DNA of 64,000 nucleotides from Loktanella gaetbuli (GTDB taxonomy: Bacteria; Pseudomonadota; Alphaproteobacteria; Rhodobacterales; Rhodobacteraceae), in NCBI RefSeq assembly GCF_020531945.1, contig NZ_JAJATZ010000008.1, positions 67,319 to 131,318 of the forward strand, read 5' to 3'. Position 1 is the stretch's first letter. The number at the start of each line of letters is the position of its first letter. A model generated the notes under the pieces. The model was not told where the DNA came from, did no database searches, and was given only the letters and a program-made list of their open reading frames with translations. Positions 34,447 through 42,107 of the stretch are shown in pieces. The position numbers and the translations under genes are program-made.

Positions 34447-35337
34447 ATGAAAGTTTTTGTAGTCGGAAACATAGCGTTGGATCAGACGCTGGCAGTGGAC
34501 CGGATGCCGCTTGAAGGCGAATCGATTTTTGGGAGCAACATCTCCACCGATCTCGGCGGCAAGGGCACGAACCAAGCGATCGTCCTGGCGCGTTGCGGTA
34601 TCACAACCATTCTGATCGCGGCAATCGGAGCCGATGCCCAAAGCCGGCAAATGCGTGATCGCTTATCCAGAGAGCCAGTCACGGCACGGCTGATCGAGAG
34701 GTCAAACATCTCGGGCGATACAACTATCGTACTTAAGGATGCCCACGGTGGAAACGTCAACATCACGACTGTCGACTGCGCGCGCAGTCTCGAAATCGAC
34801 GACGTCAGACCGCTGATGGAAGATGCCGAACCGGGCGATCTGGTGGTCCTTCAGGGAAACCTGACCGTGGCGGCAACTGCGGACATAATGCGAGAGGCGC
34901 GCGCAAGGCAGTTGCGGCTTGCCCTGAACCCTTCGCCGCTTTCTCCAGGCATAGTGCCCCATATGAAAGGTCTGGATGCCATATTTCTCAACGAACACGA
35001 GGCGGAGGAGATTACGGGTCTGCGCACGCAGGCGGCGGTTCGCTATCTGCAGGACCTCAACATCGATGTCGTCGTTTTGACACTGGGTGCCTCCGGGGCA
35101 CTTCTTGGCAGCAAAGACGGCGTGATTTCTGTCCCTGCGCAAAAGGTCAGCGTCGCGGATAGCACAGGTGCAGGTGACACATTCCAAAGCGTCGCTATCG
35201 GGAGTGCCTTGCGGAGAAAGGCATGGATCGATAGCGACGCGCTGTCAAAAGCAGCTAAGGCGTCGGCCATCACCGTGTCGCGCTTCGGGACGGCCGCCGC
35301 ATTTCCATCGGCCGCGGAACTGGAGGGACTTCTTTGA
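34447..35337 (+). CDS. PfkB/ribokinase-family carbohydrate kinase
   Basis: This 296-residue kinase has the PfkB signatures GGKGTNQA (residues 37-44, substrate side) and DSTGAGDTFQ near 238 with the catalytic base D244, plus LALNPSPLSP and DAIFLNEHEAEEITG. It is divergently transcribed from the LacI-led operon across the palindromic operator. It should phosphorylate the sugar or nucleoside-like compound brought in by the neighbouring transporter. The exact substrate is unknown; ribokinase proper is only one possibility. Confidence 0.9.
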   Translation: MKVFVVGNIALDQTLAVDRMPLEGESIFGSNISTDLGGKGTNQAIVLARCGITTILIAAIGADAQSRQMRDRLSREPVTARLIERSNISGDTTIVLKDAHGGNVNITTVDCARSLEIDDVRPLMEDAEPGDLVVLQGNLTVAATADIMREARARQLRLALNPSPLSPGIVPHMKGLDAIFLNEHEAEEITGLRTQAAVRYLQDLNIDVVVLTLGASGALLGSKDGVISVPAQKVSVADSTGAGDTFQSVAIGSALRRKAWIDSDALSKAAKASAITVSRFGTAAAFPSAAELEGLL

Positions 35338-36198
35338 GCCGGGCACGTTGACCCCAAGGTCGCCTTCGTAGATGGGCGGATTCCGGACATTCGCTGCGCC
35401 CATGATGAAACTAGGTGTTTGATCCCACGGTTTGATGGTGCGATCCTTTTTCAGGCGTGAAAGGAAGCACTATGGGACAAGTTCGTCACGGGAGCGCCAC
35501 GACCACGTACGCCGTCAGAGCTGTAATATAGCGATCGCAAGCTTCGCTCGCGCAGCTAAGCAAGGAATTGGGTATCAACCCCAAGACAGTTACGAAGTGG
35601 CGCAAGCGTGCGACGGTCGAGGACTTGAAGACCGGGCCAAAAGAGCCGCGCTCGACCGTTCTCACTGTAGCTGAGGAGGCAATGATCGTCGCTTTCCGGC
35701 GCCACACGCTGCTACCGCTTGATGACTGTCTCTATGCCCTTCAGCCCTCGATACCGCACCTGACACGTTCAGCGCTGCATCGGTGTCTGCAGCGACATGG
35801 GGTTTCTCGCTTACCAAATGTCGAAGGCGACAATCCAAAGTGGCAGAAGTTCAAGCGATACCGCATCGGGTTCTTCCATATCGAAATCGCCGAGGTTCAA
35901 ACGGTGGAAGGGCAAGCTATTTCTCTTCTTAGGCATCGACCGGACTAGCAGGTTTGCGGTCATGCAGCTGGTGGATAAGGCTGATCGCAAGACAGCATGG
36001 GAGTTCCTCGAGCACCTGCTGGAGTCCGTTCCCTACCGTATCCATATGATCCTGACGGACAACGGGATCCAGTTCGCCGAGCAACCCCGCAACCGCAATA
36101 ACGCAGTATCCAGGCAAATGCGGTTCGACATGATCTGCGAGGCAAATGAGATTGAGCATAGGTTCACAAAGCCCAACAACCCGTGGAGTTTCGAGGAT

Positions 36199-36227
36199 GA
36201 GAAAACAGTCCGGGGGACTGTTTTCTC
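36199..36227. repeat. Inserted palindrome, copy 1 (core ACAGTCC-N3-GGACTGT)
   Basis: GAGAAAACAGTCC, a three-base loop GGG, and the exact reverse complement of the first arm form a 13-bp stem. It lies in a segment of about 45 bp that interrupts the transposase between the NNPW and GQIERTNRT blocks. Copy 2, at 36347-36371, shares the core. Confidence 0.7.
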
Positions 36228-36346
36228 GAGGGACGGCCAAATCGAACGAACCAACCGGACGAAAAAGGATGCTACCGTCGAACGATACCATCACGACAGC
36301 CACGACCAGCTGCGCACACACCTCGCAGACTTCATCTTGCGTCGGG

Positions 36347-36371
36347 GACGACAGTCCACTGGACTGTCGTC
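36347..36371. repeat. Inserted palindrome, copy 2 (core ACAGTCC-N3-GGACTGT)
   Basis: GACGACAGTCC, loop ACT, then GGACTGTCGTC form an 11-bp perfect stem. A further GGGG/CCCC pairing lies outside after a bulge. It interrupts the transposase between LADFI and the YNFSRRLKTLSG block. It differs from copy 1 in the outer arm but keeps the same ACAGTCC/GGACTGT core and spacing. Confidence 0.7.
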
Positions 36372-36608
36372 TGACCCCTCCTCACCTACAATTTTTCTCG
36401 CAGACTGAAGACCCTCAGCGGGCTCACGCCCTACGAATACATCTGCAAAATCTGGACATCAAAGCCAGACAGATTCATCATCGATCCGATCCACCAAATG
36501 CCGGGACTAAACACGAAAAAGCCCGTAGCGTTTTTTGAATAGGTCGAACTGCAGATGTGTGCTGCTGCTGATAGGCCTCGAACCGAGCGAGCCTTTCAAC
36601 GCGACCAA

Positions 36609-37526
36609 CTACAAGGGCCCCGTTTTGGGTGCCCGCCGGTATTGTCGCGGTGTCTGGCCTGTTACACGCTTAAAGGCGGCGACGAAGGCGCTCACCGATG
36701 CGTATCCGACGTCCCTCCCGATCTGCGCAACCGGCTGAGCGCCCCGGGTGAGCTGATCCGCAGCGAGACACATCCGCCATTCGGTAAGGTAAGCCATAGG
36801 CGTTACGCCCACCGTCTGCGCAAAGCGCGTGGCGAAGGCGGTGCGCGACAGACCAGCGTGGGCACCAAGTTCGGATACGCTCCAGTCCCGCGCCGGATCG
36901 TCGTGAAGCGCGCCTATTGCAATACATAACTGACGATCGGCAAGCGCCGCGAGCCAACCCGTCCCTGGCACGGCGGGCTTGGCGAGATGGTGCCGCAAAG
37001 CCTGCACGAGGACCAGGTGCGACAGATGCTCAATCGACACCGCTCTGCCGATCCGCGACGTCCGCACTTCTGACGCGATCCCGTCAAGCGCCCATCTCAA
37101 GGACGCCTGTTCAGGTCCGGCGCGGATGTGCATTACAGACGGAAGCGTTCGGAGCAGCCTGTCAGCGGGTAGCCCCGCGACCAAAAAGCGGCTGCCAATC
37201 ATAAAGAAGTCGCCACCGCCGCCCAGCATCGCGGTGCCGCCATGCGAAACCGGGGCATAAATCGTCCCCGCGTCTTTGCCGTGACGGAGACGCTCCGCCG
37301 ACATAACGAAAGCTCGCCCGTGAGGCAGGATGACGCAATCACCCTCTTCCAGACCGATCGGGTCGCACCCCTCTACAGTAAGCCAACACCGGCCCTTTAG
37401 AATTGCATTGCACTTCAGGCCGGCATGACTCTGGAAACGAATTGACCATGCACCGCCTGCATCGAGACCGGCTGCTACGCAATTGTGCGGCTTGAGATGC
37501 GATATCACCTGGGAAAGCGGGTCCAT
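36609..37526 (-). CDS. AraC-family transcriptional regulator with cupin_6-type sensor domain
   Basis: The 305-residue protein has an N-terminal beta-rich sensor part (CNAILKGRCWLTVEGCDPIG, LEEGDCVILPHGRAFVMS) and a C-terminal double helix-turn-helix of AraC type (WSVSELGAHAGLSRTAFATR, then VAQIGRDVGYASVSAFVAAF and KRVTGQTPRQYRR). It is divergent from the NmrA-like gene across 106 bp and probably regulates it. The pairing of a cupin_6 AraC regulator with an NAD(P)-binding reductase is common in proteobacteria. The effector is unknown. Confidence 0.9.
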   Translation of the reverse strand: MDPLSQVISHLKPHNCVAAGLDAGGAWSIRFQSHAGLKCNAILKGRCWLTVEGCDPIGLEEGDCVILPHGRAFVMSAERLRHGKDAGTIYAPVSHGGTAMLGGGGDFFMIGSRFLVAGLPADRLLRTLPSVMHIRAGPEQASLRWALDGIASEVRTSRIGRAVSIEHLSHLVLVQALRHHLAKPAVPGTGWLAALADRQLCIAIGALHDDPARDWSVSELGAHAGLSRTAFATRFAQTVGVTPMAYLTEWRMCLAADQLTRGAQPVAQIGRDVGYASVSAFVAAFKRVTGQTPRQYRRAPKTGPL

Positions 37527-37632
37527 TTTAGTCCTTTTGAACGGAGGCGATAGTAATCGGGACGCTACACCATAGAGCGTTCGCCATCAGTTCGTAAATT
37601 GGGGGAATATATAACTCAGAAAGGCCTAGACC

Positions 37633-38523
37633 ATGATCCTTGTCACGACCCCTAGCGGGGACATAGGGGCCCGCGTTCTGTCGCGCCTCGCGCAAAGCGT
37701 TCTTCCACTTCGCGTCGTCGTTCGCGATCCGGCAAAGATACCGCGCGATTTGATAGGTCGCGTCGACATTATTGAAGGCTCCCACGGCGATCCGTCCGTC
37801 ATCGCACAAGCTCTCGCGAAGATCGAAAGCGTCTTCTGGCTGCCACCTGGGTCTCCTGCAAGCGCGAGCGCACATGAAGCCTACGTCGACTTCAGCCGCC
37901 CCTTCTGTGCGGCACTGGCTAGCTCGCAGGTGCGCCACGTGGTCGGCGTTTCGGCCTTTGGACGTGGTTGGCCGAAATCCGCAGGCCATGTCACCGCAAG
38001 CCTGCGCATGGACGACATGATTGCTGAGAGCGGGGTCGCCTATCGCGCGCTTGCCTGTGCGTCTCTGATGGACAACCTCTTGCGCCAGACGGACGTGATC
38101 CGTGATGGCGGCGCCTTCTATCAGCCTACCGCCGAGGGACTGGAGCTTCCGCACGTGGCAAAAGCAGATATTGCCGATGTCGCCGCGCACCTCTTGATAA
38201 ATACCGACTGGTCTGGCGTTGATGCCATTCCGCTGCTCGGGCCGGAAAACCTGTCGTTTGCGGAAATGGCGGACGTTATGACGTCCGTTCTGGGCCGCCC
38301 CATTCGGTTTCAGGAGATGAGCATGGATGACTTTGGCGGGATGATGCAGGCAGTCGGTGCTTCCGAAGGTATGGCGGCGGCAATGGTAGAAATGTTTACG
38401 GCCAAGAATGAGGGTATGGACAACATGGTAGAGCCGCCTTCGCGCGCCAACACGCCCACGACCTTCCGGCAATGGTGCGAAGAAGAGCTGCGTCCTGTCC
38501 TCACAAATAGTTTGCCGAAATAG
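37633..38523 (+). CDS. NmrA-like NAD(P)-binding protein
   Basis: The 296-residue atypical short-chain-dehydrogenase-fold protein begins MILVTTPSGDIGARVLSRLA, where TPSGDIG stands in place of the usual GATGxxG dinucleotide loop. It continues with PLRVVVRDPAKI, VFWLPPGSPASASAHEAYVD and VRHVVGVSAFGRG. A catalytic Tyr-xxx-Lys is not evident, typical for NmrA-like redox sensors and quinone reductase-like members. It is divergent from an AraC regulator. It may detoxify a quinone or sense NADP; the substrate is not readable. Confidence 0.85.
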   Translation: MILVTTPSGDIGARVLSRLAQSVLPLRVVVRDPAKIPRDLIGRVDIIEGSHGDPSVIAQALAKIESVFWLPPGSPASASAHEAYVDFSRPFCAALASSQVRHVVGVSAFGRGWPKSAGHVTASLRMDDMIAESGVAYRALACASLMDNLLRQTDVIRDGGAFYQPTAEGLELPHVAKADIADVAAHLLINTDWSGVDAIPLLGPENLSFAEMADVMTSVLGRPIRFQEMSMDDFGGMMQAVGASEGMAAAMVEMFTAKNEGMDNMVEPPSRANTPTTFRQWCEEELRPVLTNSLPK

Positions 38524-38681
38524 TTTCGAAGCGCGAGGCATTCCTCGAATGACTAGTGCAGAACCGGCCAGCCCCCCGCTGTATGGTCCTGCACCATCTT
38601 TTTTGAGTTGCTCCGCGCTTCGGCCAAACCGGTTGAACTCTGCCTACGTCAGGGGGTGCTGGACCTCAGCGTGTGACGGAG

Positions 38682-39089
38682 TCAATCCGGAACCTGAACG
38701 ATCATCTCGATCTCGATTTTCAGATCCGGCCCAGCCAGCGCCGCAACACCTATCCCCGTCAGACTGGGCTTTGCCCCGTCAAGAAACCCCATGATAGGCG
38801 GCATCGCGATAGCAATGGCGTCATCGTCCAAATGCGTCACGTAAATGCGCATCTGAACGATGTCTTGGGGGCTTGCGCCCACGGCCCTTAACGCTTCGGC
38901 AAGGTTCGCGACGACCTGACTCGTCTGCGCGGCAAGCCCGTCCGGCACGGCGGATCCGTCTGCGGTTTGCGCAACCTGACCGGACACAAAGGCCAAGGTG
39001 CCCGGATTCACAACCACAATCTGCGAGTAGCCCATACTGCCCGTATTCGGTAGCGTTGCGGGGTTCATTCTTTTCAGTGAGGTCTGCAT
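38682..39089 (-). CDS. RidA/YjgF family protein
   Basis: The 135-residue protein of the RidA family shows GYSQIVVVNPGTLAFVSGQV, QTSQVVANLAEALRAVGASP, DIVQMRIYVTHL and a C-terminal LAGPDLKIEIEMIVQVPD. RidA proteins hydrolyse reactive enamine/imine intermediates. The family Arg that contacts the substrate carboxylate is not clearly placed here (VGVAALAGPDLKIEIE lacks the usual R before the last strand), so it may be a divergent member. The ATG at 39089 was chosen; the frame remains open upstream without domain content. It is divergent from a LysR-type gene. Confidence 0.85.
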   Translation of the reverse strand: MQTSLKRMNPATLPNTGSMGYSQIVVVNPGTLAFVSGQVAQTADGSAVPDGLAAQTSQVVANLAEALRAVGASPQDIVQMRIYVTHLDDDAIAIAMPPIMGFLDGAKPSLTGIGVAALAGPDLKIEIEMIVQVPD

Positions 39090-39192
39090 CGTGTTTGTCC
39101 CTTGATTGCACTTGAATATCCGCCGCATATGGCAAAACACTGGCGAATGGATTCCGCATCTGAGGCGAACAAGGTTCGACAATTGGCACGGC

Positions 39193-40113
39193 ATGGCTGA
39201 CTCGAAAGTAAACGACATCCTTCTGTTCATGTCGGTCGCCGCAGCCGGGAACTTCGCGTCGGCGGGTCGGGCCTTCGGCCTCTCACGCTCGACTGCGGGA
39301 AAGGCCGTGACACGGCTGGAGGACAGATACGGTGTCCGCCTTTTGAACCGCACGACTCGCGCCGTCAGCCTGACCGAGGCGGGCCAAAGGTTGTTCGCGC
39401 AGGGCGAAGCCATTCAAGCGGCCATTGCCGAAGCCGATGCGTGCCTTGATACTGTCGACGGCATCCCCAAGGGCACGCTGCGGATCACCGCACCGGATGC
39501 GCTTGGCCGGCGCATTATTCTTCCTGTCGTTGCGAGATTTCAGAAGACCTGGCCCGACGTCCGATTTGAAATCAGTTTTTCTGACACCGTCAGCCGTATC
39601 ATTGAGGATGGTTTCGATCTGGCCATTCGGGTCGGCGTAACGACCCCGGATGCCACGCTGATCTCACGAACTTTGATGGTAGAGAAAACCGTCTTGTGCG
39701 CGTCGCCCGTATATCTCACGAACCGCGATGCGCCCCGAAACGTCGATCAGCTTAGCAGTCATGACCTTTTGCAATTTTCGAGTGTCGCGAAGCGTCAGGC
39801 TTGGTCCCTGCAGGATCCCAGCAGCTTTCCGGGCAATGTGTCGGGTCGCGTGCCTCTGCGCATGGACAGCGCAGAGGGTCTGCGGGCGGCGGCACTCGCA
39901 GGGATGGGGATCGCTCTACTGCCCATGGTCCTCGTGAAGGATGACCTGCAAGCAGGACGCCTTTTGCGGGTCTTGCCGGATGTCGACTGTGGGGAGGTGC
40001 CGATCATCGCGCTTTATCCGCACAAAAAATTTCTCGAACCGCGCGTGCGGCGTTTCATTGATGCTTTAGTGTCGGACCTTGCGCCCCCAAGTGCCGACGC
40101 GGCGCCTCATTGA
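39193..40113 (+). CDS. LysR-family transcriptional regulator
   Basis: The 306-residue regulator has an N-terminal winged helix (LLFMSVAAAGNFASAGRAFG, LSRSTAGKAVTRLEDRYGVR, LLNRTTRAVSLTEAG) and a LysR substrate-binding domain (GTLRITAPDALGRRIILPVV, LAIRVGVTTPDATLISRTL, AALAGMGIALLPMVLVKDDL). The ATG at 39193 fits the usual distance to the helix-turn-helix. It is divergent from the RidA-family gene across about 100 bp and likely controls it. The effector is unknown. Confidence 0.9.
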   Translation: MADSKVNDILLFMSVAAAGNFASAGRAFGLSRSTAGKAVTRLEDRYGVRLLNRTTRAVSLTEAGQRLFAQGEAIQAAIAEADACLDTVDGIPKGTLRITAPDALGRRIILPVVARFQKTWPDVRFEISFSDTVSRIIEDGFDLAIRVGVTTPDATLISRTLMVEKTVLCASPVYLTNRDAPRNVDQLSSHDLLQFSSVAKRQAWSLQDPSSFPGNVSGRVPLRMDSAEGLRAAALAGMGIALLPMVLVKDDLQAGRLLRVLPDVDCGEVPIIALYPHKKFLEPRVRRFIDALVSDLAPPSADAAPH

Positions 40114-40135
40114 CGCGATCATGCCGGGGCCGCGG

Positions 40136-40166
40136 TCGTCATGCCGCCCGTGATGCGGCATGACGA
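40136..40166. terminator. Hairpin downstream of the LysR gene
   Basis: TCGTCATGCCGC and its exact complement GCGGCATGACGA enclose a 7-base loop, 22 bp after the LysR stop and before the beta-lactamase remnant on the other strand. The U-tract is weak, so termination in either direction is likely but unproven. Confidence 0.55.
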
Positions 40167-40200
40167 TGCAGACGCCAGCGGTCACCGGATCTGGCCGTTT

Positions 40201-40482
40201 TTAGTTTCGCATCACCGAAATTACAGCGCTGCCGACCTGCTGAAGTGCAACGTTGCGCGTCTCGAAATCTGCATCGACGTCGGAGACGAAAATGTTGACG
40301 ATCCAGGGGGCGCGGCATTCGGGCACGACCACCCCAATGATGCTGCGCGTGTGACTCCCGCTGCCCGACTTGTCCAAGACAAGCCAACCGTCCGGCGCAT
40401 CGGCGCGCAGCAAGTTACCTGTCACACCACCGATGCTCATCCAGTCCGCGAGTTGATCGCGTGCAGCGCGCGAGAGCGCGTC
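40201..40482 (-). pseudogene. Class A beta-lactamase, C-terminal remnant
   Basis: The minus-strand translation DALSRAARDQLADWM, LLRADAPDGWLVLDKSGSGS, HTRSIIGVVVPE and VDADFETRNVALQQVG matches the last third of a class A beta-lactamase, including the KSGSG form of the KTG motif. The active-site SxxK and SDN parts are absent. The homology stops abruptly where an integrase remnant on the other strand begins. It is a relic, not a working resistance gene. Confidence 0.8.
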
Positions 40483-40620
40483 GCGCAGATATACCAAGAG
40501 ACCGGCAACCGGCGGGCGGTGCAACTCCTCCTTGGACACACGAAGATGGACAGCACGGTGCATTTCTTGGGAGTCGAGCTGAAAGATGCGCTCGCGATTG
40601 CCGATGCGGTGGAAATCTGA
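40483..40620 (+). pseudogene. Tyrosine recombinase, C-terminal remnant with Tyr replaced by Phe
   Basis: QIYQETGNRRAVQLLLGHTK and then MDSTVHFLGVELKDALAIAD are nearly the same as the end of the recombinase at 51742-52374 (GNLRAVQLLLGHTKMDST, VRYLGVELEDALAIAE). Only the last 45 residues remain. The active-site Tyr (RYLG) is Phe here (HFLG), so it could not act. It abuts the beta-lactamase remnant. Confidence 0.75.
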
Positions 40621-40697
40621 CCCGAACGGGCCGGCTGTCGCGGCCGACCCATTGCCGACTTTGAGACTGGGTGACAAAGCTGCGGTGCAGCTTAATC

Positions 40698-40730
40698 GAA
40701 GCGGTCGTTCTTGCGTCGTGCAGCATTTTC
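40698..40730. repeat. Dispersed degenerate repeat, copy 1 (GAAGCGG...GCAGCAT)
   Basis: GAAGCGGTCGTTC followed after a short variable part by GTGCAGCATTTTC. Related copies are at 51594-51625 and 54670-54700. It follows the integrase remnant by about 80 bp. It is noncoding as far as can be seen. Confidence 0.5.
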
Positions 40731-40847
40731 TAAGGGCCAAGGTCCGGTGTGCGGACTAAGCTGCCGAACGACGATTTATCTCGATTGTCGGCTTCCCGAC
40801 TCGAAGCCGTCGCTCGAAACCGCCTAACACGTGGCTTTGCAGCATAT

Positions 40848-42086
40848 TCAGCCGCGGCCGGCGATACTGCCTTGGTATCGGTTGAGGTTCGAGACCAGAG
40901 ATTGGCCTGACGGGACATCCATTCGGTCGCAGAACTCGGTCCAGACGGTTGCGTAGGGCAAGTCTTTGATCTCCTCGGTCACAACCAGACGAGATGTGTA
41001 GTCGAGGTTGTTTTCCGCTGACTTCAACCCATCCCACGGGGCCAGTAGCGCGCGCAAAAGTGCTTTTTGCATGTTGCGCGTTCCGATGACCCAAGCTGCG
41101 GTCCTGCTGATGGTTGCGTCAAAGAAATCAAGCCCGATATGGGTGCGCCCCAGCAGGTCTGCACTCACCAGTTCTTGCGCCATCTGCAGGATTGCGTCGT
41201 CCAACAGGATCACATGGTCACTGTCCCAACGCATGGGGCGGCTGACGTGGAGAAGGATTTTGTCAACCGATAAGGCCACTGAACTCAGTTTGTCAGCGAC
41301 GTTTTCGGTCGGGTGGAAATGCCCCATGTCGAGGCACAGCAAGGTGCCTTTGCGGATCGCATAGCCCATGTAGAATTCGTGGCTGCCGACAGTGCAGGCC
41401 TCTACGCCGATGCCGAACAGTTTGCTTTCGACAGCATCAAGCATTTGCGCCTTATCCTGCGACGCGGCCATCATCGCGTTGAGCGAGTTTTCCAAACGCT
41501 GGCGCGGGGCCATACGATCGACGGGCGTGTCTTTATAACCATCTGGCACCCAGATATTGTTGACACATGGACTGCCAAGGGCCGCCCCCATTTGCGCCGC
41601 AATATCACGTGACCGTTTGCCGTGCTCGATCCAGAAATCGCGAATACCCTGATCCGGGTGGCTGAGGGTCAGGTTGTCATCTGCCTTTTCATGGGCAAAG
41701 AACGTCGGGTTGAAATCAAGGCCAAGCCCCTGATCCTTGGCCCAATCGACCCAAGGTTCGAAGTGGCTGAATTCGATCTCGTCGCGGTCAGGGTTCTGGT
41801 CGGTGTCAAGGTAGAAAGCATGCAGGTTCAACCGGTGCTTGCCGGGGATCATTGAGTAGGAGAACTCAAGATCGGCGCGCAGCTCGTCAGGTGTGCGGGC
41901 GCGGCCGGGGTGGTTACCCGTGGCTTGAATGCCCCCGCCAGAGTTGCCGGTTTTGGCCTCGAACCCAACAACGTCATCGCCCTGCCAGCAGTGCATCGAA
42001 ATCGGGATATCGGCCAACCGGTTCAGGGCCGCTTCCGTGTCCACGCCCCAGTCGGCAAAGGCGGCTTTTGCGCTCTCATAACTCAT
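40848..42086 (-). CDS. rhaI: L-rhamnose isomerase
   Basis: The enzyme converts L-rhamnose to L-rhamnulose in the cytoplasm. The 412-residue protein aligns along its length with RhaA-type isomerases: PISMHCWQGDDVVGFE, GGIQATGNHPGRARTPDELR, LNLHAFYLDTD, LGLDFNPTFFAHEKAD, AVESKLFGIGVEACTVGSHE, LCLDMGHFHPTENVADKLSS, LLHVSRPMRWDSDHVILLDD and GLDFFDATISRTAAWVIGTR. The metal-binding Glu, Asp and His residues lie in the VESKLFG, CLDMGHFHP and WDSDHV blocks. GGAGG precedes the ATG. It is 21 bp after the aldolase/dehydrogenase gene and is co-transcribed with it. Confidence 0.95.
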   Translation of the reverse strand: MSYESAKAAFADWGVDTEAALNRLADIPISMHCWQGDDVVGFEAKTGNSGGGIQATGNHPGRARTPDELRADLEFSYSMIPGKHRLNLHAFYLDTDQNPDRDEIEFSHFEPWVDWAKDQGLGLDFNPTFFAHEKADDNLTLSHPDQGIRDFWIEHGKRSRDIAAQMGAALGSPCVNNIWVPDGYKDTPVDRMAPRQRLENSLNAMMAASQDKAQMLDAVESKLFGIGVEACTVGSHEFYMGYAIRKGTLLCLDMGHFHPTENVADKLSSVALSVDKILLHVSRPMRWDSDHVILLDDAILQMAQELVSADLLGRTHIGLDFFDATISRTAAWVIGTRNMQKALLRALLAPWDGLKSAENNLDYTSRLVVTEEIKDLPYATVWTEFCDRMDVPSGQSLVSNLNRYQGSIAGRG

Positions 42087-42107
42087 CGTCTGTCCTCCCT
42101 GCGCCGC

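Larger units (their letters stand above)
35416..36513 (+). mobile_element. IS481-family insertion sequence, inactive
   Basis: Inverted ends TGTTTGATCCCA (left) and TGTTTAGTCCCG (right end read in reverse) bound an element of about 1.1 kb, normal for IS481. The single transposase gene inside is broken in several places. It lies between the kinase gene and the AraC-type regulator gene and disrupts neither. Confidence 0.75.
35472..36513 (+). pseudogene. IS481-family transposase with stop, frameshift and two palindrome insertions
   Basis: Recognisable blocks are LGINPKTVTKWRKRATVEDL, VAFRRHTLLPLDDCLYALQP, RSALHRCLQRHGVSRLP, GIDRTSRFAVMQLVDKADRK, ILTDNGIQFAEQPRNRNNAV and TLSGLTPYEYICKIWTS, which together make up an IS481 DDE transposase. 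The frame is broken by a stop near 35528, a frameshift near 35910, and two insertions of about 45 bp at 36190-36232 and 36337-36385. Each insertion is centred on a palindrome. The downstream coding sequence resumes after each insertion, which shows the ancestral gene was interrupted by them. Confidence 0.75.
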
